The notes beneath the pieces are model-generated. The model had not been told where the DNA came from. It made no database searches and saw only the letters and a list, made by a program, of their open reading frames with translations. A DNA stretch of 64,000 bases from an uncultured Thermoanaerobaculia bacterium (GTDB lineage Bacteria > Acidobacteriota > Thermoanaerobaculia > Multivoradales > Multivoraceae). Both the position numbers and the translations under genes were made by a program. Of the stretch, positions 38,055 to 48,254 are shown piece after piece. How positions within the stretch are numbered: position 1 is the first letter of the stretch; every line of letters starts with the position of its first letter. Where the stretch lies: assembly GCA_951812325.1 (NCBI GenBank), contig OX638294.1, positions 3,758,859 to 3,822,858 of the forward strand, given 5' to 3'.

Positions 38055-38777
38055 TCAGGCGAATGACCTGGGTTCGAAGTCCTCGGCGTTGCGGATGCTG
38101 GCGCTGCTGCCGGTGGCCCGGATGACGAACAGCCCCTTGCGTTCCGCGTAGGTCGTCACGGCGCCGTCGCTCTGCAAGTAGGCCACGGCGCCCAGGATCC
38201 GCTTGCCCCGGTACCCGCGCGCCCAGTCGGTAAATGCCGACAGCTTGGTGAGGAACCGGGTCACGTCCTCCGACCGCAAGGTCGTCTTGACCTCGACCAC
38301 GACGACGTCCCGCCGGTTCACGGCCAGGATGTCGAACTCGAAGTGCTCGCCGTTTCGCCTCCCCTTGCTTCGCTGATGCGTGTTCTCGACGGCGATGCCC
38401 CTGCCGTTGAGCAGGGGAACGAGGTCGCCTTCGACCAGGCTTTCCATGAGCTTTCCCCACTGCGACGTGAAGTAGCTCTCCGTTTTCTTCAGTTGGCGGT
38501 CGGTGTCCTTCATCCGGCGGTCGGTGTCCTTCATCTGACGGTCGGTTTCCCGCATCCGGCGGTCCGTTTCCGCCATCGCCCTTTGGAGCGCTGCCATTCG
38601 CCTTTCGGCCTTGGCCTCGTTCTTCCTGGCCCGGGCCTCGTTCTTCCTGGCCCGAGCCTCGTTCTCGGCCATCAGGGCGGCGATCTCCCGGTACCTCCGG
38701 CCTGCATCGGCCAGACTCTCGCGAATCTCGGCGAAGGTGGGTGGATCCGTCCTCTCTGTTGTCTCGTGTGTCGTCAT
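38055..38777 (-). CDS. coiled-coil PD-(D/E)XK nuclease-like protein, copy 3 of 4
   Basis: 240 residues. Two ARKNEA units and three DR-MK-type units. The nuclease-like half is almost identical to copy 1 (ESYFTSQWGKLMESLVEG, FEFDILAVN, EVKTT). The high identity and identical spacers indicate recent duplication or ongoing gene conversion. Confidence 0.8.
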   Translation of the reverse strand: MTTHETTERTDPPTFAEIRESLADAGRRYREIAALMAENEARARKNEARARKNEAKAERRMAALQRAMAETDRRMRETDRQMKDTDRRMKDTDRQLKKTESYFTSQWGKLMESLVEGDLVPLLNGRGIAVENTHQRSKGRRNGEHFEFDILAVNRRDVVVVEVKTTLRSEDVTRFLTKLSAFTDWARGYRGKRILGAVAYLQSDGAVTTYAERKGLFVIRATGSSASIRNAEDFEPRSFA

Positions 38778-38933
38778 CTTCCGCGGGTCTCCTTGTCGGC
38801 CGGGACTCGGAGGTGTCCGGAGTGGCTCGGGACGCCGGAGCGGCCGCCTTCAGGCAGCCGCCGCGTCAAGTCGACAAGGGAAGGGCGAGTATACGGCAGC
38901 GATCGCCACGGGCCGGTGGGCGAACATCCACCG

Positions 38934-39103
38934 TCAGTGGTTCGGGTGTGGCGCGGGACGCGCCACACGGCTTGCTTCCCGGAACGGGCTGAGATGGACC
39001 GTGTGGGCGTCGCGGATGACCTTGGTCGCACCTAGCCCCAAGCGTTGGGCGTCCATGAGGCTCCAGATCCAGGCATGCGTGTCCAGCAGGATGACGGTCA
39101 GGA
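38934..39103 (-). pseudogene. truncated vapC PIN toxin, spacer 3
   Basis: Begins right at the antitoxin stop and reads VILLDTHAWIWSLMDAQRLG, with the PIN Asp, to TVHLSP. It then switches to the palindrome-associated tail and stops after about 55 codons. A functional VapC needs about 130 residues and three more acidic positions, so this toxin is inactive. Confidence 0.75.
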
Positions 39104-39328
39104 ACCGCCCTCCCAGAGGGCAAGCTCCTCCTCGGTCATCGGTTCGTCGAAGTCGGGAACGTGATCGACCAGATGCGCCAGCGCGTTGAACCGGAAGCTG
39201 GTGGGTCGTACGGGAACCAGTCTGACAGCGGGCTTTCCTCTGCGCGCGATGATCACTTCGTCACCAGCTTCCGCTGCGGCGATCAGTTTCGATAGTTGCG
39301 TCTTCGCTTCGTGGGTATTGACGAGCAT
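39098..39328 (-). CDS. Phd/YefM-type antitoxin, complete
   Basis: 76 residues. MLVNTHEAKTQLSKLIAAAE and EVIIARRGKPAVRLVPV are the hallmark of type II Phd/YefM/VapB antitoxins: DNA-binding N-terminus, toxin-binding C-terminus. It is the only intact antitoxin in the array. The toxin that follows is truncated, so this is an orphan antitoxin that could still repress or protect. Confidence 0.8.
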   Translation of the reverse strand: MLVNTHEAKTQLSKLIAAAEAGDEVIIARRGKPAVRLVPVRPTSFRFNALAHLVDHVPDFDEPMTEEELALWEGGS

Positions 39329-39362
39329 TCTGATGCCCCGGTGTCCTGGCTGCCACTCCGGG

Positions 39363-39671
39363 TCACCGAAGTGGAATCCGACTGACTTGGCGAAGTAGAC
39401 TAGACGCGCACGCGATACCGGTCAAGTACTCCGGTTGCTCGAAGCGGGCGATGTCTTCCTGGTCGAAGCCGAAGTGGGCGGAAGGTCCGTGCCCGCAGGC
39501 CGGATCGAGGCAGGTCGCCTCAATCCGTTCAAGTTCACCTTCGGGAACGAGGTCAAGAATACCTCGCACCAGCCAGGAGGGCGTGAACACCTCGCCGAGT
39601 TCGGCGACGCGGGTCGGGTCGGGCGTCAGCCGGAGGTCGGGTTCAGGTTGTTCGTTCGCGCTGAGGTGCAT
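39363..39671 (-). pseudogene. N-terminal fragment of an adenine-specific DNA methyltransferase
   Basis: A 102-codon frame with ELGEVFTPSWLVRGILDLVP and CLDPACGHG. GEVFTP followed by LDPACG is the SAM-binding start of Eco57I/type I-like N6-adenine methyltransferases, which are 500-1000 residues long. Here it ends after about 100 residues (ILRQVSRIPLR-like tail). It probably comes from a lost restriction-modification system. Confidence 0.65.
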
Positions 39672-39817
39672 GCGGGCGGACTCCTGTCCCGGGGCTCACT
39701 CCGGAGAGGCTACGGCCCTTCTACCACCGGTCCACTGCGGGCGCCGCCCGATCGTTGGGCCATGTCGCTCTGCCGGCGGCAGCGCCGGATGCCGGCGAAC
39801 AGAAGCAGGTCGCTCCG

Positions 39818-40486
39818 TCAGGCGAATGACCTGGGTTCGAAGTCCTCGGCGTTGCGGATGCTGGCGCTGCTGCCGGTGGCCCGGATGACGAACAGCCCCC
39901 TGCGTTCCGCGTAGGTCGTCACGGCGCTGTCGCTCTTCAGGTAGGCCACGGCGCCCAGGACCCGCTTGCCCCGGTACTCGCGCGCCCAGTCGGTGAATGC
40001 CGACAGCTTGGTGAGGAACCGGGTCACGTCTTCCGACCGCAAGGTCGTCTTGACCTCGACCACGACGACGTCCCGCCGGTTCACGGCCAGGATGTCGAAC
40101 TCGAAGTGCTCGCCGTTTCGCCTCCCCTTGCGCCGCTCCTGGGTGCTCTCGACGGCGATGCCCCTGCCGTTGAGCAGGGGAACGAGGTCGCCTTCGACCA
40201 GGCTTTCCAGGAGCTTCTCCCACGGAGACGTGAAGATGCTCTCCGTTCTCTTCAATTGGCGGTCGGTGTCCTTCATCTGGCGGTCCGTTTCCGCCATCGC
40301 CCTTTGGAGCGCTGCCATTCGCCTTTCGGCCTTGGCCTCGTTCTTCCTGGCCCGGGCCTCGTTCTCGGCCATCAGGGCGGCGATCTCCCGGTACCTCCGG
40401 CCTGCATCGGCCAGACTCTCGCGAATCTCGGCGAAGGTGGGTGGATCCGTCCTCTCGGTCCTCTCGGTTGTCTCGGGTGTCGTCAT
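39818..40486 (-). CDS. coiled-coil PD-(D/E)XK nuclease-like protein, copy 4 of 4
   Basis: 222 residues, the shortest: one ARKNEA unit and only two DR-MK-type units. The nuclease half has FEFDILAVN and EVKTT, and the ESIFTSPWEKLLESLVEG block of copy 2. The start differs slightly (TTPETTERTERTDPP, with an extra TER). It is the promoter-side end of the array. Confidence 0.8.
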   Translation of the reverse strand: MTTPETTERTERTDPPTFAEIRESLADAGRRYREIAALMAENEARARKNEAKAERRMAALQRAMAETDRQMKDTDRQLKRTESIFTSPWEKLLESLVEGDLVPLLNGRGIAVESTQERRKGRRNGEHFEFDILAVNRRDVVVVEVKTTLRSEDVTRFLTKLSAFTDWAREYRGKRVLGAVAYLKSDSAVTTYAERRGLFVIRATGSSASIRNAEDFEPRSFA

Positions 40487-40605
40487 GTTCCGCGGGTCTC
40501 CTTGTCGGGCAGGACTCGGAGGTGTCCGGAGTGGCTCGGAACGCCGGAGCGGCCGCCTTCAGGCAGCCGCCGCGTCAAGTCGACAAGGGAAGGGGAAGTA
40601 TACGG

Positions 40606-40713
40606 CAGCGATCGCCACGGGCCGGTGGGCGAACATCCACGCGGCGGGCGGCGGGTCAGGGAGGGACGCCGTTCTCTCGCAGCGATCGCCACGGGCCGGT
40701 GGGCGAACATCCA
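40606..40713. repeat. 74-bp-offset direct duplication in spacer 4
   Basis: CAGCGATCGCCACGGGCCGG and the following 14 bp occur at 40606 and again at 40680. The other three spacers carry this segment once. Confidence 0.85.
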
Positions 40714-40716
40714 CCG

Positions 40717-40765
40717 TCAGTGGTTCGCGTGTGGCGCGGGACGCGCCACACGGCTTGCTTCCCGG
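40717..40765 (-). pseudogene. terminal scrap of the truncated vapC, spacer 4
   Basis: Only the palindrome and the REASRVARPAP-type tail remain; similarity stops at CTTGCTTCCCGG. Confidence 0.5.
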
Positions 40766-40791
40766 TCGTGCTCGATCCTCCGCTCGCCGGC

Positions 40792-43683
<2,892 letters not shown>

Positions 43684-43709
43684 GGCGCCGCTTGCTGTCG
43701 GTTTGAGGG

Positions 43710-44663
43710 TCACTGTCTGATGAAGAGCCAGGATACGTAGGGACCGTAGGCCGCCAGCAGCAGGATGCCCCAGATTCGCCCGATCGTGAGGCCGCGCCGC
43801 AGCATGTAGACGGCGAGGAACATGAGCAGGCTGAAGGCGAGCATGACCGAGGCGTCCACACCCTCGGCGAGGAAGGTGGTCTCGAACGGCCGGATGAGCA
43901 TTGCAGCCGGCAGGACGAGCAGGATGTTGAACACGTTCGAGCCGATGATGTTTCCCAGCACGAGTCCGTGATGGTTCCGGTACGCGGCGACCACGCACGC
44001 CGCGAGTTCCGGCACGCTGGTCCCGAAGGCGACGATCGTGAGGCCGATGACCTTCTCGCTGACGCCGAGGTCGCTGGCGAGTTCCTGCGCGGCGGGCACC
44101 AGGAGTTCCGAGGCCCCTCCGACGAGCAACGCGAGCCCCAGTAGAGTTCCCAGGACGGACTTCAGTCCGTTCGCGTCGTGCGCCTGGGGTTCTTCGACTT
44201 CTCCGGCGCGGACGAGCACGACAAGGAAGTACGCCATCAGAGCGAGCAGGGCGACGCCCTCGAACCGGCCGAAGCGGCCGAAAGCGGTGAAGGTCAGGAC
44301 GAGCAGGGAGGTGGCGAGCATGAAGGGCAACTCGCGCCGGACCAGCCGCACCGCCTGACGGTCGGTCGCGTCGTTGTTGTTGAGAAGCGGCGCGACGAGG
44401 ACCGACACGCCCAGGATCAGGCCGACGTTCGCGATGTTCGAGCCGATCACGTTGCCGTAGACCAGACCGGGCGAGTTGTCCAGGGCGGCGAACACCGCCG
44501 CGGCGAGTTCCGGCGCCGAGGTGCCGAAAGCGACGACGGTCAGGCCGATTACGGTCGGGCTTACCCGCAACACGGCGGCCAGTCCGGTGACGGAGCGCAC
44601 GAGGATCTCGCCGCCGGCCCAGAGCACGGCGACGCCCAGGACGATGAGGAGTACGGAGGTCAA
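43710..44663 (-). CDS. calcium/sodium antiporter, CaCA family (YrbG-like)
   Basis: 317 residues, about ten membrane helices in two inverted halves. Each half has an alpha repeat: [19 protein letters not shown] with [16 protein letters not shown], and [18 protein letters not shown] with [15 protein letters not shown]. The acidic loop near NNNDATDR may face the cytoplasm. A TTG at 44663 is the first codon in this frame and no ATG lies nearby, so the start is tentative. It lies between gdhA and gcvP in the same direction. Confidence 0.9.
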   Translation of the reverse strand: MTSVLLIVLGVAVLWAGGEILVRSVTGLAAVLRVSPTVIGLTVVAFGTSAPELAAAVFAALDNSPGLVYGNVIGSNIANVGLILGVSVLVAPLLNNNDATDRQAVRLVRRELPFMLATSLLVLTFTAFGRFGRFEGVALLALMAYFLVVLVRAGEVEEPQAHDANGLKSVLGTLLGLALLVGGASELLVPAAQELASDLGVSEKVIGLTIVAFGTSVPELAACVVAAYRNHHGLVLGNIIGSNVFNILLVLPAAMLIRPFETTFLAEGVDASVMLAFSLLMFLAVYMLRRGLTIGRIWGILLLAAYGPYVSWLFIRQ

Positions 44664-44685
44664 GGGGCGTCGGCGCCGAGGTGGG

Positions 44686-46134
44686 TCAGGGGAAGATTCC
44701 CGCGGTGCGGTACGAGGCCGCGACCTTGTCGATGGCCATTGCCATCGCGGCGGTACGCAGGTCGACGCCCGGGCCCAGCTTCTCCCGGTATCTGCGAATG
44801 TGATGATAGGCGGTGGCCATGGTCTCCTCGAGACCGGAGTTCACCAGATCGATCTCGTCGGCGCCGCGGGAGAGGATCTTGATCTCGTCCTGGCTGAAGC
44901 TGGCGCCGGTGGCGGAACTCATCGCGTGCAGCAGGTCCCTGCGCACGCTCTCCTCGAAGCGCTTCTGCATGCGCCCGAAGCGAACGTGGGAGAGGTTCTT
45001 CAACCACTCGAAGTAGGACACGGTGACGCCGCCGGCGTTCAGGTAGACGTCCGGAATCACGAAGATGCCGCGTTTGAAGGCAGCCCTGCTGGCGTACGAG
45101 GTGGTCGGCCCGTTGGCCGCTTCGGCCACGATGCGGCAGGAGATGCGCCCGATGTTCGCCCGGGTGATCTGGTTCTCCAGCGCCGCCGGGACGAGGATGT
45201 CGCAGTCGATTTCCAGCGCCCTGCGACTGGTCTCGATGTTGGACGCGCCGGGGAAGTCCAGGATCGATCCGGTCTCGTGCCGGTGGTGGACGACCTGATC
45301 GACATCGAGTCCGTCCGCACACGCGATCGCTCCCTCGTACTCGGCGAGACCGACCAGGCGTGCGCCCGCGCTCTGCAGGTACTTGGCGGCGTGGTAGCCG
45401 ACGTTGCCCAGACCCTGGATCACGACGCGCTTGCCCGAGACGCCCGGCTCGAGGCCGAGCTTCGCCATGTCGTCCTCGTACGAGCAGGCTTCCCGGATGC
45501 CGAAGAAGACGCCGAGTCCGGTCGCCTCGGTGCGGCCGTGGATGCCGCCGTGCTCGATCGGCTTGCCGGTGACGCAGGCGGCGACGTTCACTTCGCCGTG
45601 TTCGATCTGCGCGTAGGTGTCGGCGATCCACGCCATCTCCTGTTCGCCGGTGCCGTAGTCGGGCGCCGGCACGTCCTTGCCCGGGCCGATGAACGACTTG
45701 CGCTGGAGTTCGGCGGTGTAGCGGCGGGTGAGCCGCTCCAGTTCGCCCTCGGAGTACTTGTGCCGGTTGATCCGCACGCCGCCCTTGGCGCCGCCGAAGG
45801 GAACGTCCACCAGGGCGCACTTGTAGGTCATCAACGCCGACAGCGCCATGACCTCGTCCTCGTTGACGTTCATCGCGTAGCGGATGCCGCCCTTGGTGGG
45901 CAGCCGATGGTGGCTGTGTTCCGCGCGCCAGGCATGGATGACTTCGATCGACCCGTCGTCCCGGCGCAGCGGGAAGCTCACCCGGTAGACGGAGTTGACC
46001 CATTTAACCTGCTCCAGCAGCGTGGGATCGTGGTCCGTGTACTTCGCCGCTTGGTCGAAGGCGGCGTTGACGTGCTCGAAGAAGGTCAGCCGCGAAGCCC
46101 GGTGCTGCTCCGTGGATGCAGTTGCCGCTGTCAT
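44686..46134 (-). CDS. gdhA: Glu/Leu/Phe/Val dehydrogenase (glutamate dehydrogenase)
   Basis: 482 residues from ATG 46134; the 41 upstream codons look non-coding. It has HHRLPTKGGIRYAMNV with substrate lysine and DVPFGGAKGGVRI with the catalytic lysine region. GKDVPAPDYGTGEQEMAW and the Rossmann VVIQGLGNVGYHAAK then ALENQIT-AN follow. The reaction is reversible oxidative deamination of glutamate to 2-oxoglutarate. The length is longer than clostridial-type GDH (about 420-450), owing to a charged insert at 410-450. Confidence 0.9.
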   Translation of the reverse strand: MTAATASTEQHRASRLTFFEHVNAAFDQAAKYTDHDPTLLEQVKWVNSVYRVSFPLRRDDGSIEVIHAWRAEHSHHRLPTKGGIRYAMNVNEDEVMALSALMTYKCALVDVPFGGAKGGVRINRHKYSEGELERLTRRYTAELQRKSFIGPGKDVPAPDYGTGEQEMAWIADTYAQIEHGEVNVAACVTGKPIEHGGIHGRTEATGLGVFFGIREACSYEDDMAKLGLEPGVSGKRVVIQGLGNVGYHAAKYLQSAGARLVGLAEYEGAIACADGLDVDQVVHHRHETGSILDFPGASNIETSRRALEIDCDILVPAALENQITRANIGRISCRIVAEAANGPTTSYASRAAFKRGIFVIPDVYLNAGGVTVSYFEWLKNLSHVRFGRMQKRFEESVRRDLLHAMSSATGASFSQDEIKILSRGADEIDLVNSGLEETMATAYHHIRRYREKLGPGVDLRTAAMAMAIDKVAASYRTAGIFP

Positions 46135-46403
46135 CACTTCAGACTCCTCGTCGTCGTGGGATCTCCCCGCAGGGCGGGGCAGGGCCGGGGTCAACCTATG
46201 CCCGCAGGCCCGACTCGTCAATCGGTGGTGGTCGCGCGTTTCTCGCGAGGTGTTCACGAAGTGCGCCTCCGCCGGAACGGGAGGATGGATGAGGTCCGTT
46301 CACGCTTGCCGGTTCCCCGCGCCGACGGGCGCGCCGGCGACCGTGCGGCGAGGTCGTCGAGGCGTCGCTGAGGGCAGTGCCGCGGCACGGATAGAGTCCG
46401 CGC

Positions 46404-48233
46404 ATGGTCCGTTTGGCGCTCGAGATTCGGCCGGCGCTCTACCGAGCGGCGCCGACTGTGGCCGTCATCGTGGCGGCGGCGTTTGCCGTATCCGGGGTGG
46501 GCGCGCAGGATCGCGGGTCGGCGCCGGGCGTTGCGGAAACGTCGCCCGCCTTCGCGTCCGGGAACTTCGCCGCGGCGGTCGACCCGCGTGCCGACGGTTG
46601 GGACAGCGAGGCACTGAGCGAGCGCGCCGAAGCGCAGTTGAAGCGGGTGGCGGCGTGGCTCGGGAACGGCGCCGCGGCGGCGGACGTCGTCACCGAGGTG
46701 GTCGACGAGCGCTTCGAGACGACGGGCTTCGTGCCGGACGATCTGCTCGAGCGCTATCGGGGGCCGGTCTTCGGCGTCGAAAGGGGTAACGGCGAGCCGC
46801 GCGGGGCCGTGTACCGGGGCGTCGAGGGCTTCGCCGACGCCCTGCGCGGTCTCGGCGAGCGGTTGGCGGCCGGCGACACGGTTCGGGCCGACTTCAAGGT
46901 GTTCAGGATCGAGGGCGACACGGCGAGCTTCACCACCCGCTCCCACTTCGAGGCCTCGGCTACCGGTTCCCGGGGCAGCCGCCAGGTGAACTCGGTCTGG
47001 ACCACGACCTGGACGCCGCCGCCGGATGGCGCGGGCGAGCCGCGCCTGCGCGCGGTCGAGGTGAGCGGCTACGAGGAGACCTCCGTTGCCGACGGCGCGC
47101 TGTTCGTCGACGTGACGGAATCCGCGCTGGGCCGCAACCCGAGCTACCGGGAACAACTGCTCCAGCCGCCGGACGCCTGGCTCAACCGGATCACCAAGGC
47201 GGCCGGCTACAACAAGACGGGGTGGCAGGGCGTCTCCGTGGCCGATGTCGATGGCGACGGTCTGGACGACATCTTCCTGCCCGAGCAGGGCGGGCTGCCG
47301 AACCGTCTCTACGTCCGGAACCGCAACGGCACGTTCGACGACCGTTCGGCGGCGGCGGCGGTCGACTACCTGGAACGTGCTCTCGCCGGGCTGTTCGTGG
47401 ACCTCGACAACGACGGTGATCCGGACCTGGTGCTCTCGAGCCGGCCGGCGGTGCTGGTGCTCGAGAACGACGGCCGCGGGGGGTTCGCCCGGGTACGCCA
47501 CATCGCGGGCGGGATCCCGGACAGCAACTCGTTGTCGGCGGCCGACCATGACGGCGACGGCGACCTCGACCTCTACGTCTGCGCCTACCGCCGCGCCTAC
47601 GACGAGCGCGGAGTGGCCAGCCCGGTACCATACCACGATGCGAACAACGGCGGCCGCAACGTGCTGCTGCGCAACGACGGCGATTTCCGGTTCGCGGACG
47701 CCACGCTCGAAACCGGGCTCGACGTGAACAACCGCCGCTTCAGCCTGGCGGCTTCGTGGGAGGACTACGACGGCGACGGCGACGCGGATCTCTATGTCGC
47801 GAACGACTACGGCCGCAACAACCTGTACCGCAACGACGGCGGCCGGTTCGTTGACGTGGCGGGGGCTGCCGGCGTCGAGGACATCTCGTCCGGGATGTCG
47901 GTGAGCTGGGCCGACTACAACCGCGACGGCCGCCCCGACGTCTACGTCGGCAACATGTTCTCCGCCGCCGGCAACCGGATCACCTACCAGCGGAAGTTCG
48001 AGCGCGACCGGCAGCGGGCCGGTCCGCTGGCCGCGGTCCAGCGGATGGCGCGCGGCAACTCCCTGTTCGCGGGCGCGGCCGGCGGCGGCTTCCACGATCG
48101 CAGCGTGGAAGCCAACGTGACGATGGGCCGCTGGTCCTGGTCGTCCGTCTTCGCCGACCTCAACAACGACGGCTGGGAGGACCTGGTGGTCGCCAACGGC
48201 AACCTGACCCAGACCCTCCCGGACGACCTGTGA
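46404..48233 (+). CDS. ASPIC/FG-GAP repeat protein, 5' part before an in-frame TGA
   Basis: 609 residues. A signal peptide (VAVIVAAAFAVSGVGAQ) is followed by a 200-residue SnoaL/NTF2-like region and then FG-GAP/VCBS repeats with Ca-binding loops (ADVDGDGLDDIFLP, DLDNDGDPDLVL, DHDGDGDLDLYV, DYDGDGDADLYV). The frame stops at TGA 48231-48233 after LPDDL. The next codons in the same frame read SFFWRQVVPRAP, the expected continuation of this family, so 46404-50666 is one gene interrupted by a stop. Options are nonsense mutation, sequence error or recoding. Confidence 0.85.
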   Translation: MVRLALEIRPALYRAAPTVAVIVAAAFAVSGVGAQDRGSAPGVAETSPAFASGNFAAAVDPRADGWDSEALSERAEAQLKRVAAWLGNGAAAADVVTEVVDERFETTGFVPDDLLERYRGPVFGVERGNGEPRGAVYRGVEGFADALRGLGERLAAGDTVRADFKVFRIEGDTASFTTRSHFEASATGSRGSRQVNSVWTTTWTPPPDGAGEPRLRAVEVSGYEETSVADGALFVDVTESALGRNPSYREQLLQPPDAWLNRITKAAGYNKTGWQGVSVADVDGDGLDDIFLPEQGGLPNRLYVRNRNGTFDDRSAAAAVDYLERALAGLFVDLDNDGDPDLVLSSRPAVLVLENDGRGGFARVRHIAGGIPDSNSLSAADHDGDGDLDLYVCAYRRAYDERGVASPVPYHDANNGGRNVLLRNDGDFRFADATLETGLDVNNRRFSLAASWEDYDGDGDADLYVANDYGRNNLYRNDGGRFVDVAGAAGVEDISSGMSVSWADYNRDGRPDVYVGNMFSAAGNRITYQRKFERDRQRAGPLAAVQRMARGNSLFAGAAGGGFHDRSVEANVTMGRWSWSSVFADLNNDGWEDLVVANGNLTQTLPDDL

Positions 48234-48254
48234 AGCTTCTTCTGGCGGCAGGTC

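Larger units (their letters stand above)
40487..40791. other. array spacer 4
   Basis: Leader of copy 4, the 74-bp-offset duplication at 40606-40713 and a final 49-bp vapC scrap. No intact gene; followed by the end of gcvP. Confidence 0.6.

Noticed and set aside
43684..43998. N-terminal extension of gcvP
   Set aside because: The open frame continues upstream, but this stretch is antiporter coding sequence in another frame and does not match P-protein.
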